Assembly (NCBI GenBank): GCA_905221605.1
Contig: CAJNDS010000030.1
Coordinates: 1 to 64,000 of the forward strand
Source of the DNA: Symbiodinium natans
Lineage: Eukaryota; Sar; Dinophyceae; Suessiales; Symbiodiniaceae
Direction: 5' to 3'
DNA: 64,000 nt
The stretch's first letter is position 1. Each line of letters opens with the position of its first letter. This document shows positions 9,201-15,863 of this stretch, in pieces. The translations under genes were made by a program, and so were the position numbers. Under the pieces are notes generated by a model, which saw nothing but the letters and a program-made list of their open reading frames with translations, had not been told where the DNA came from and did not search any database.

Positions 9201-10415
9201 CATCACGGTGGAGGTCCTCGAAGACTCGGACTCTGCCTCGGACTCTGGTTCTCCCATAGCCCGGGCTCTAGCCTTCTTCTTCTTCTTGCCTTTGCCCTTG
9301 CCTTTATCAGGCTTGTCGGGCTTCTGCTCCTTGTCTTTGCCGCCTTTTCCGCCTTTCGGCGTTGGAGAGCGGGGCTTTCCTTTGGGATTCTGCGCTCCCT
9401 TGCCATCGCCCTTCTTGCCCTTGTCGCCCTTCTTGCCCTTTTCACCGGCTTCACGCTGACGGCTCCAGCAGTCCTTAGCCAGGTGTCCCTTTCGCCCACA
9501 GTGGTCACAAAGCTTGTCACCCTTTCCTGACATCTGCCGATTTGAGGAAAAAGGACCCTCACACAGACGAAGCTGCTCCTCATAGTACCGAAGGCTATCG
9601 CTCAGCGATGTCCAGTCGTTGCTCTTCCCATGAAGAACAACGTACTGTCTGAGCTCCTGGCTCAGAGCTTGCAGCAAAACACTGCAGCGGTCAGCCTCCG
9701 TGAGACGCAACTCTGGAAAGTTCCCAAGCTTGGATTCGGCACGAGAAAACTCGTCCTCCAAGTGACGGATGAGGTCTGTCGGCCGTCGGTGATGCTGGCA
9801 CGTAGTCGCCAACTTGAGGCACTGCTCCCGCACGTAGACAGCTTCCATGCGAGACACGATGCTGTATTGCTGCGTGATGGTCCTCACAGCCTCGTATCCG
9901 CAGGCACTGAGAGACTGCCTTTTCGAGCACGAGCGTAGCAACTCCTGACCTCTTTCCCAACGTGAGAGGGATTGGGTGAGGTAGTAGTAAAGCTTCGCGC
10001 TTCGAGCAGCAACATCATCCGCCAAATCCTTCTGAAGGATCTCGTTCTTTTGCTTGACGCAGAGTTGCAACTCTCGGACGAAAGACTCATCTTGAAGAGC
10101 GAGCCACGATGACAATGTCTCCAAGTAGGCATGCCATGTCTCGACTTCTCTCATCCTGCCCTTGTTCATGCCTTGGTGCTCTAGCATCGGCAGAGATGGA
10201 AGGTACTTCTCTGCCCTATTCTGCACCAGTGGGCTCCGAACAGAACTCGAAGACGAGGTAGCTCCTGCAACAGGCACAGAAGGTGTGCTCGGTGCAGCTG
10301 CAAAAGGGTCTTCCGTCTTGGCTCTAGCTGCAGCCTCCGCAACCAAACGTGCGGTCTCCGCTGCCTTCTCTTCAGCCTCATTTCGACGCTTCTCTTCCAA
10401 GTCCATCCTTCTCAT
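2565..10415 (-). CDS. Copia Gag-Pol polyprotein of E1 with methyltransferase-like C terminus
   Basis: A single 2616-codon frame, much longer than a typical copia polyprotein of about 1300-1500 residues. Visible in order: Gag core (about 90-290); CCHC zinc knuckle CDHCGRKGHLAKDC (303-316); retropepsin DSGA (479-482); integrase zinc motif H-H-C-C followed by D1426, D1482, E1523; reverse transcriptase with CDVSVAF (D1921) and YVDD (DD 2015-2016); RNase H with FTDASW, ESEL and the closing HIPGAINPADALTK; then about 220 further residues with ELCC, STPC (2458) and EWP (2514). The protease-integrase interval is about 940 residues, partly in a frame that shadows another ORF. Four hydrophobic Cys-rich stretches lie there. 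The protein would run the whole replication cycle: particle, maturation, cDNA synthesis and integration. The first ATG overlaps the stop of an upstream Gag ORF in another frame. Confidence 0.93.
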   Translation of the reverse strand: MRRMDLEEKRRNEAEEKAAETARLVAEAAARAKTEDPFAAAPSTPSVPVAGATSSSSSVRSPLVQNRAEKYLPSLPMLEHQGMNKGRMREVETWHAYLETLSSWLALQDESFVRELQLCVKQKNEILQKDLADDVAARSAKLYYYLTQSLSRWERGQELLRSCSKRQSLSACGYEAVRTITQQYSIVSRMEAVYVREQCLKLATTCQHHRRPTDLIRHLEDEFSRAESKLGNFPELRLTEADRCSVLLQALSQELRQYVVLHGKSNDWTSLSDSLRYYEEQLRLCEGPFSSNRQMSGKGDKLCDHCGRKGHLAKDCWSRQREAGEKGKKGDKGKKGDGKGAQNPKGKPRSPTPKGGKGGKDKEQKPDKPDKGKGKGKKKKKARARAMGEPESEAESESSRTSTVMAMRFAKPSAVREVLSQPEPEKPKPVEAVPRPVAVGPKVTVDEKVGTLTGSTSKGDAAYVCASLQVEHRDVWLVDSGATCHIVSADHLSGFRVCKYHDRTVTLYSASGDIINVSNVVDLEVRFGDVSLTLEDVLVADVPFNVVSPWSASERGWKTHLARTGSRIYKGGKKNVRLVGAKRAWWAISGKKQKAPKRPSKGSDMEIDSLPVDKEPRKDITAGPSILKKTSKEAKSDEKPGKDEKSIRHVLTGTPFEFMLRGLRAEVRSRSLEIPEEHAGRKPHDMICTRKTPVLSGDRSLCSESLVRKLHDSVRKCHVFVRQQHDFWQRHVCAVWNVMFLLACLVKGLCLKGFSLLIFGSEGLRCALKGSECPKATEPGMFCVRKPKRTSKGLKCACLSAAILLVCVSWFSLREGTEHVGTANGGGARFPQLSSGECRAGGCVFECTSRACTSRGGASRDCGCRGFSCPLQCFLEASESSCSTFAYGGCIRDRRDRRGGSMGQMEGKQGQAFAGSSWGNSRCSVESPRGTSGGYTEGLVCGSNLLAFDGSRSASGCRVFACSSRARNRDSGGRAYLRDRYIIRSGCPSASGRLGSNSRREGVCASFPLPEEVKALKAVRNSSFCGIVSERADRMSCALEKHSVFQACLDLERSMSEAVEQTCCCVRLAWLGVCELEGPLKRSPKELRSSKQYPQRSEIPSSPRLISPKERRSSKQYPQRSEIPSSVNLRNVTNPNLLNMSHDRPLPARSALFCMPGEALDVFACLAIYVIASLLGGSFWLGFRFLKMCLKRFRGVGDYPQLVSRKYRLHHRRQGVRVRIKTRFCYVRVDVERTLVFSRHVVKPTWSSGFKASLKFACKAMCLGLCLDRNLWSLLVCMAWCCAWSVCGCCLLRRKGDDEKGSRSTSEHSHLRVVRGLPLPGKGTQAEPLELDSDMPRSSEREERGEKESPLPKPQGVEPPKPPEPPGGAEVSERIPLRSVALQVHRSRGHFPYDVNCEACTSSKGKVPARRLRRRLQREDQTIGMDFYYFGRLRVLLLAHCSSNYTTAIPAMNLDDPDLFYNIGRVIREMGLVNKMVTVRCDQESALMSLAEKLTTRTGDVAVSGVIVDVVPGYRPQSKGAIERQVETMKQGFWAVWLDLEREVARNSAPEDWNKKLPLGGMLWQACVLYSARCYNLWSFSHQDVTTPIDRLHEEIVHRTRTLPFGCLVYAKVGGSKAHQQKYRGKKTVKAVYLGPKEPRGGGVFAVPVGQTEIDIFPVCRALEGAKGEPVYDVGAIHALSTSQPLVLDPADPERPIMFEPPPDPVKSEDPDPGFENEDEEMVPDDPDPLNDVPSYVEPTDDEGEGGLGSPEMQPDDLEDMEIDWLTNHLLESLFKGPDILATSKEVADSFTLKFGGSKIKCQVPRNAVSETSGEQLDPELLYASMKLELEELESFGVGKVISEAEARKSARESGRRVLTSRWVNTIKRKGLYRSRLVVRDYASMGGTTLSEGIYSPTTSLEGLRLLLALLCKKGSVLSCDVSVAFMHAAVSRPEYVELPNNVSIADSSVPQKAGNKKVYLRLHKAMNGLRSAPLSWYKELSSYLEKSGFSPSLDPTIYRRKTSKGLTLVLFYVDDLLIYSEDPSEGKRVFEGLQKRYKLKLTGEIPEHGAGEVSFLGRRIFRRSGDKRVYFGLDSKYLDACCSEYNITKPSPKLPSLEKRYSDLVRKGQTEKISPAAHYRRTLGRLAWAALSRPDLQFCCGFLGRHQAAPDEAAETCMRDVLKWIKGLPHRVQVFPSTREILEDDADPQAVSCFTDASWSLNSVSGGVITWENCCLKTFSRKQSTTALSSAESELAALTEIAREGLYIALLIETILEGIPQDRETGYYLLKGYSDSESAVCISKMGTLLRKVRHIELRAAFLQELVDRGRFTIEHIPGAINPADALTKSPTNDSLASLCEACGLTTEPVGWEEKASGSSVSVTFKEPNTCDEVLAIPSSWKDEAYRVASGEATMVVLELCCEEESAIAQACKRERDIAYFGITKKLDLLSREASLLLKGILEKMASNERIYVYAHLSTPCSAGSGLRHLRFSKDVKNRARWRASLEVHKKSWRRIRAVFQDYAGHERLLLSHEWPKGSGLWGETVYKSTAKRLGLEHECLVDRCCFEEAGNRILKHWWFVSSDSSFIWTLSSCVCPGNHEHASATSIAATGVYPQGLGRFLVKEARRSLERRKKD
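7038..7170 (-). repeat. 72-bp in-frame tandem duplication within E1 Pol
   Basis: Two copies of a 72-bp unit starting ACTTGAGGGTATTTCGG, at 7038 and 7110. They encode a 24-residue repeat containing RRSSKQYPQRSEIPSS in the basic linker ahead of integrase. The length is a multiple of three, so the frame is kept. Confidence 0.85.
7376..7960 (-). CDS. Embedded out-of-frame Pro/Glu/Ala-rich ORF of E1 (194 aa)
   Basis: The ORF lies inside the long Gag-Pol frame, between protease and integrase, in a different reading frame. It starts with a true ATG (MSEPPMEVEQ) and is rich in Ala, Pro, Glu and Val, with almost no Cys, like a disordered linker protein. The Pol frame over the same bases gives an erratic Ser/Gly/Cys/Arg-rich product. 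The embedded frame is therefore likely the one that once evolved as protein (inference from composition). It ends in a basic SPCQKK. No known fold is recognised. It could be a captured host fragment or an accessory protein. E2 has a counterpart at the same place. Confidence 0.5.
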   Translation of the reverse strand: MSEPPMEVEQDSHNSPAESAGQEVVFLNAPVEPAPAEAAPVETADAEASAAPFNVFSRPPSQVAVPSPTVAASETGETEEEEAWGRWRASKARPSQAAPGEIPGALSKAQGAPAGATPKAWSVVPTSSPLTVPEAPVAVESLPAVPEPATVTVEEGPTSETATSSAAGALPPPGGLGQTAEEREFVLPSPCQKK

Positions 10416-10747
10416 GAGGGCATCAACTGCTGGTTCTGCTGGTTGGCCTGACTTTGTTGCCTCAGCATTTCCATGAAGATGGCTTGGAAGTTGCCTTCAC
10501 CAAGGCCATTTCCAGCTTGTGCTCCACCCACTTGGCTTCCAGCAGGCGAAGCATGAGCTTGAGCTGGAGTTGCCGGGGGCGACGCAAAAGGGTTCGCTCC
10601 TCCAGCAGGTGCTGTCGGCTGTCCTTGAGACCCAAACAGCAAAGCCTCTTCCTCAGGGCTCACATCAGGTACTGGCACTGTAGACGCGTCCGGAACTTGG
10701 GCCGGTTCAGCACTATCTGCCAGATTTGCCTCGTTCCCTTCATGTCG
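10412..10747 (-). CDS. N-terminal Gag segment of E1, in a different frame from Gag-Pol
   Basis: The open frame runs from a stop just above 10747 to TGA at 10412-10414 and reads ...VPVPDVSPEEEALLFGSQ...NQQNQQLMPS. It is Pro/Ala/Gln-rich, like the N-terminal part of E2 Gag, and no ATG precedes it in frame. Its end overlaps the ATG of the long Gag-Pol frame (CTCATGAG). A one-base change near 10415-10425 would join QQNQQLM to the MRRMDLEEK of the next ORF. The split is therefore probably a frameshift mutation; a programmed frameshift is possible. The missing start could come from the leader or from splicing. Confidence 0.55.
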   Translation of the reverse strand, partial: RHEGNEANLADSAEPAQVPDASTVPVPDVSPEEEALLFGSQGQPTAPAGGANPFASPPATPAQAHASPAGSQVGGAQAGNGLGEGNFQAIFMEMLRQQSQANQQNQQLMPS

Positions 10748-10779
10748 GTTTCGTTACGAAATGGCATAGCAGATCTTTA

Positions 10780-12273
10780 CGTATTTCCTTGCATATATTC
10801 GATTATATACACTGATATATCACAACCTAAAACCTATATGCATATACCCTAATTATATAATATGTATATATATATATAGTTAAAAATAATATAGTCTCTT
10901 AGGATTGAGGGTATTAGGGTTCTTTTTTTTGGGATACATGCAGGCTTGGGGTGTATATAGGGCTTAGGGTTTAGTGGTTTTAGGGTCCCGGGTTTCGGTT
11001 TAGGGTTTAGGGTTGCGCGCATGCAGGAGGAAGCAAATCGTGAGGAGGACGGTGAAGAACAGGGCCAGGATTCAGGACGAGAGGAGCAGGCGGAGGAAGA
11101 GGAGAAGGTTGAAGAATGCCAAGGCAGCCCGGCATAGGATCCAGGAGAGGAGCAGCAGGAAGAGGAGGAGGAAGAAGACCAAAACAGCCCCGCGCAGGAT
11201 CCAGAAGAGGAGCAAGAGGAGACGGAGGTTGAAGAAGAAGGCAGCCCAGCGCAGGATCCAGGAGAGGAGCAGCAGCAAGAGGAGGAGGAAGAATGCCAAA
11301 GCAGCCCCGTGCAGGGATCCACGAGAAGAGAAGGAGGAAAAGGAGAAGGAGGTTGAAGAAGAATGCCAAGGCAGCCCTGCACAGGATCCAGGAGAGGAGG
11401 AGGAGGAAAAGGAGAAGGAGGTTGAAGGATGCCAAGGCAGCCCTGCGCAGGATCTAGGAGAGGAGGAGGAGGAAGAGGAGGAGGAGGTTGAAGAAGAACG
11501 CCAAGGCAGCTCTGCGCAGGATTCAGAAGAGGAGGAGGAAGAGGAGGAGGAGGAGGTTGAAGAATGCCAAGGCAGCCCTGCACAGGATCCAGGAGAGGAG
11601 GAGGAAGAGGAGGGGGAGGCCGAAGAAGAATGCCAAGGCAGCTCTGCACAAGATCTAGGAAAGGAGGAGAAAGAGGAGGGTTCAAGAAGAATGCAAAGCA
11701 GCCCCGTGCAGGATCCAGCAGAGGAGCAGGAAGAAGAGGATCCAGGAGAGGAGTAGGAGCAGGGCGTGCAAGAGGAGGAGGCGGAAGAAGAAGGCGGAAA
11801 GGAAGAGGAGGTTGAAGAAGAATGCAGAGGCAACTTCCAGGATTCAGGAGAGGAGCAGGAGGAAGAGGAGGAGAAGGAGGTTCAAGAAGAAGAGGCAGCC
11901 CCGCACAGGATTCCGGAGGAGCAGGGGAGGAGGAGGTTGAAGAAGAATGCCCAAGCAGCCCTGCCCAGTATCCAAAAGAGGAGCGGGAGGAAGAGGACGA
12001 GGATCAAGAAGAATGCCAAGGCAGCCCCGCACAGGATGCAGGAGAAAGCAGGGGGAGGAGAAAGAAGGCCAGGATTCAGGAGCAAGGAAAGGAGGAGGAG
12101 GGGAATGAAGAAGAGGAGAAGAAAGAAGATGAGGCCGACTATGCTTAATTTAAGGTTTAAATATAGCTAGGGTTTAGAGAATATAGCGTTTTGGGGGGGC
12201 TCAGGATATGAGACCTCGGAACTCTCATATATATTATATGTATACAGATCTAAACCCATGACGTCTTTTCAGG
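10780..12273 (-). other. Unusually long 5' leader of E1
   Basis: About 1.5 kb separates the primer-binding site from Gag, against about 85 bp in E2. It consists of AT-rich DNA (10780-10905), telomere-type TTTAGGG DNA (10906-11010), a polypurine minisatellite (11016-12150) and more AT-rich DNA. This suggests foreign repeat DNA was gained inside the leader. Confidence 0.6.
11016..12150 (+). repeat. Polypurine GAGGA minisatellite in the E1 leader
   Basis: Imperfect units of roughly 60-75 bp combine AATGCCAAGGCAGCCCTGCG, CAGGATCCAGGAGAGGAGGA and AGGTTGAAGA. All frames on both strands are largely open, so the Glu-rich, Arg-rich and Pro/Leu-rich frames here are by-products of repetition. The plus strand is G/A-rich and the element's transcript would be C/U-rich here. 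Confidence 0.85.
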
Positions 12274-12287
12274 ACGCTCCGCTACCA
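12274..12287 (-). promoter_or_regulatory. Primer-binding site of E1, initiator tRNA-Met type
   Basis: Directly after the 5' LTR on the element strand comes TGGTAGCGGAGCGT. Its complement ends CTCCGCT-A-CCA, fitting an acceptor stem AGCGGAG/CUCCGCU with the A1:U72 pair typical of eukaryotic initiator tRNA. E2 has the identical 14 bases. Confidence 0.8.
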
Positions 12288-12819
12288 TGTGAAAAGCAAA
12301 GCTTTAGCGTAGACTGCTTTTCCGTTCGCACTTGAGCCAAACACGTCAGTGTTTGCTCTTTCCAAGAGCAAAGGCTTCAAGTCATCTCAACTTTGTTTCG
12401 ACAAAGGAGAATGCAAAAGTAACATGCAAAACATCTTGGTCACTGCTTCAGGACTTCAGGTCTGTTGCAAAACACACAGCACTCTCAGAATGTCTCAGTC
12501 GAGTGTCAAACGGTCACGACACGGTCCGAACGACGGGGTAAGGCACACGGAGTGAGTGACGGCCAAAGTTTGTTTCTCAGAGCTTTGCTTCAGCACTTCC
12601 AGATGACTCTCAGGTCAACTTTCCGAGCTAAAAGCCTCTCTGTGCTTCCCAAAAAATCATCCTCGGACTTGCAAACCAAACATGTCAAGTCAGAGCACCT
12701 TCATGTCATGCAAACATGCTCATGCCAAAACAAAACATGCTTTGCCATGTCACAGCACTCATGTCGTACACATGCACCTGCAAGCAACTGGGCAAACAAA
12801 GAAATGTCATATTTTCACA
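12288..12819 (-). repeat. 5' LTR of E1 (532 bp)
   Basis: Direct repeat of 1967-2542 with the same TGTGAAAA/TTTTCACA ends. The spliced-leader-like motif TTTGGCTCAAG on the element strand is at 12331-12341, about 43 bp from the end of the LTR. It should hold the promoter and the start of the transcript. Confidence 0.93.
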
Positions 12820-12824
12820 GTCTG
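12820..12824. other. Target-site duplication GTCTG of E1, right copy
   Basis: GTCTG follows TTTTCACA and continues into ACTTTTGTTGATTGTCAGG, the sequence that follows CGTCTG in the uninterrupted U copies. Confidence 0.92.
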
Positions 12825-14231
12825 ACTTTTGTTGATTGTCAGGTTTTGCTTGTGCTGTTTTTTTTTTCGATTCACTTTTTTTTGACAAATAATTTTAAGG
12901 TTCCTTTTTTCAGACCAACTATTGCAACTTTCTGGCAAGCTCAAAAAACATCTGCAGAAATTTCTTGGGATCTCTCTGCAAATCCGAGACACTCTATGGT
13001 TCAAAGTCTATCAAAGTGGTTTCAAGACACCCGTTTTGCCCGTTTTTGGGTTCTTGTTTTTTCTGCCCAAGTCGTGTGAAGACACCTTTGGGCTCGATCT
13101 GGACTCAAAAAGTCAGGTTATTAAAGTGTGAGTCTCTAGAGTTGCTGGATCGGTTCTGTTGGTTCTGTGTCTTTTTCGGTGGTCTTGGTGCTTTTTTTTC
13201 CTTACTCTAAGTCTTGCCTTGTCCAATGCATCTTTCTCTCTTCAGTCTTCTGGTCAATCTTGGTTGGCTCCTGGTTGTTTTTTCGTGTTTTGCTTTTTTT
13301 CTCCTGTCTGTTCTCTCTCTGCGTTTGTTATCTGTTTCATGTGTTGTGTCCATGTTCCTTGGATGTTGCTGGTCGGTTCTTTCAGCTTGGTCTGTCCTTT
13401 TCCCTTGTTGTGAGTTGCCGTGCTTCTGGTCGATTGGGTCCCCTGGTTTGTTTCTTGTCATTTAATGAATTCGATCTTGGTCTCGATCTTGGTCCTCAAT
13501 CGGCCTTGGGTCCATTATTGGATTTTTTGGCATTTTGACCTTCCTTTAGTTAAACTTTAGTTCAACTCGGTTGGTGATTTGGCATGTTTCTTTGTGGGTC
13601 CGTCGGTCCTTGCGGTCGTCGGTTGTCCTGTATCGTGTGTCTCTGTGTCGTGTGTGTTGGTTCTCTCAATGCAGTCTCCAAAAGTACGAAATAGCGCAAG
13701 TTTGGGGACCAGAATTGGGGGTGCCTGCAACCATGAATTTCTGGCAACGCACGACTGGCCCCCCCAAAGTGGGTTTTTAACTTGAGATCTGCAAAAATTT
13801 TTTGCCGGACCAGCTTTGCAATTCTTCTGTCCTGCATGTCTCTGTGTGTGTGTGTATGCTTTTGTGGTGGCTTTAGCGCCATGGAATTTGCAGCTGTGGT
13901 TGCAGGAGCAGTTTTGAACCCATTTTTGGGGTCCCAATTTTGGGCCCATTTTGGGGTCATAATTTGGGACCCAAGCATGTAAAACAATGAAAAGACCTCC
14001 TCTCTTTCTGCCACAAGTAGGTCCAATTTTGGAAGCTTTTTTGGGCTCTGTTTTCGGGCCCCCCAATTTTAGGGAATTGCTGCTCCATTTTTGTCCACAG
14101 ACAGCACGCCTGCAACGACAGCTGTCGTGTTGAGCTGAAGTAGAATCTCTTGTGGAGGTGGTCTGTGTGTTCGCAGCCTGTGAATTGTTGTCCTTGTTGC
14201 TGCTGGTTGCGGCTGCAACTGTGGGGGGCTG

Positions 14232-15820
14232 GAGGGGTGTAGTTAATTTTGCGGGCCAAATGGACCCCCTAAACTAGGACCCCCAGGCCCCCTTTCCTGG
14301 CACGACCTCGATGCTCAGATTCGGTTGCTGAAAAGCAAAAAGAGGTGCGTTCCAGTGGCTTTCAAACATCTTTGAAGATGATGAAAAAAGCAGCTTGAAA
14401 CAATGGCCAAGGAATCCGGCAAATCTTCCAACACTCCATCGTTTAGAAGTGCTTTGAACAATGGTCAGGAAGCGCGTCTTCTCCGTGAAAAGCTCCTCTT
14501 GACCTCCCAAGTCCGCGATTTGAAATTGCTTGAAACAAGCGTTTTTGAAAGCCTCTGACAGTGCCGTTTGGACAGAAATCAACTGCAGGACGAGACGAGT
14601 TCAACTGTACTGCTGAGACGTCCATGTTGCGCGCGACGCCCAAACCGAACCGTTTTGAAAAGGCAAAGTGTCTTTCCACAATGTGAATAAGTGCGAGCGA
14701 AGCGAGCGAAACACCGGAGTGCATCCAACATGTGTTTTGTTGTCAGAGCTTGTTTTTGATGGTTTTACATTTTGATCGTCTGACTTTTGTTGATTGTCAG
14801 GTTTTGCTTGTGCTGTTTTTTTTTCGACTCACTTTTTTTGACAAATAATTTCAAGGTTCCTTTTTTCAGACCAACTATTGCAACTTTCTGGCAAGCTCAA
14901 AAAACATCTGCAGAAATTTCTTGGGATCTCTCTGCAAATCCGAGACACTCCATGGTTCAAAGTCTATCAAAGTGGTTTTAAGACACCCGTTTTGCCCGTT
15001 TTTGGGTTTTTTGTTTTTTCTGCCCAAGTAGTGTTGAGACACCTTTGGGCTCGATCTGGACTCAAAAGTCAGGTTATTAAAGTGTGAGTCTAGAGTTGCT
15101 GGATCGGTCCTGTTGGTTCTGTGTCTTTTTCGGTGGTCTTGGTGCTGATTTTTTTCCTTACTCTAAGTCTTGCCTTGTCCAATTCAGCTGCTAATGGAGT
15201 GAAGAGGCTGCCTTGAGTCGCTTGGATCTTTCTCTCTTCAGTCTTCTGGTCAATCTTGGTTGGCCCCTGGTTGTTTTTTCGTGTTTTGCTTTTTTCTCCT
15301 GTCTGTTCTCTCTCTGCGTTTGTTGTCTGTTTCATGTGTTGTGTCCATGTTCCTTGGATGTTGCTGGTCGGTTCTTTCAGCTCAGTCTGTCCTTTTCCCT
15401 TGTTGTGAGTTGCGGTGCTTCTGGTCGATTGGGTCCCCTGGTTTGTTTCTTGTCATTTAATTGAATCGATCTTGGTCCTCAATCGGCCTTGGGTCCATTA
15501 TTGGATTTTTTGGCATTTTGACCTTCCTTTAGTTAAACTTTAGTTCAACTCGGTTGGTGATTTGGCATGTTTCTTTGTGGGTCCGTCGGTCCTTGCGGTC
15601 GTCGGTTGTCCTGTATCGTGTGTCTCTGTGTCGTGTGTGTTGGTTCTCTCAATGCAGTCTCCAAAAGTACGAAATAGCGCAAGTTTGGGGACCAGAATTG
15701 GGGGTGCCTGCAACCATGAATTTCTGGCAACGCACGACTGGCCCCCCAAAGTGGGTTAACTTGAGATCTGCAAAAATTTTTTGCCGGACCAGCTTTGCAA
15801 TTCTTCTGTCCTGCAAATGT

Positions 15821-15863
<43 letters not shown>

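Larger units (their letters stand above)
1967..12819 (-). mobile_element. Complete Ty1/copia LTR retrotransposon E1
   Basis: The element reads on the minus strand. It has two direct LTRs beginning TGTGAAAA and ending TTTTCACA, flanked by the 5-bp duplication GTCTG at 1962-1966 and 12820-12824. Inside, in element order, are a tRNA primer-binding site, a long leader, Gag, protease, integrase, reverse transcriptase, RNase H, a methyltransferase-like extension and a polypurine tract. Integrase before reverse transcriptase is the copia order. The two LTRs differ by indels (576 and 532 bp), so the insertion is older than E2. It landed inside copy U1 of the tandem repeat. The catalytic motifs are intact, but the start of Gag is frame-disrupted and has no obvious ATG. 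Confidence 0.95.
1416..14231. repeat. U1: first copy of the tandem U repeat, split by copia element E1
   Basis: The copy starts with GAGGGGTGTAGTTAATTTTG, as do the other four. It runs to 1966, is interrupted by retrotransposon E1 (1967-12819), and resumes at 12820 after the duplicated GTCTG. Without the insertion it is about 1.96 kb. The uninterrupted copies U2-U5 serve as empty sites and fix the insertion point exactly. Internal parts recur in the same order in every copy: a 5' part with a 102-codon minus-strand open frame, a T-rich middle, and a B segment with a variable TG microsatellite. I see no catalytic or structural protein motif, so I treat the repeat as non-coding. Confidence 0.85.

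Noticed and set aside
11013-11756. Glu/Arg-rich plus-strand frame of 247 codons in the E1 leader
   Set aside because: All frames on both strands are open here because of the GAGGA minisatellite.
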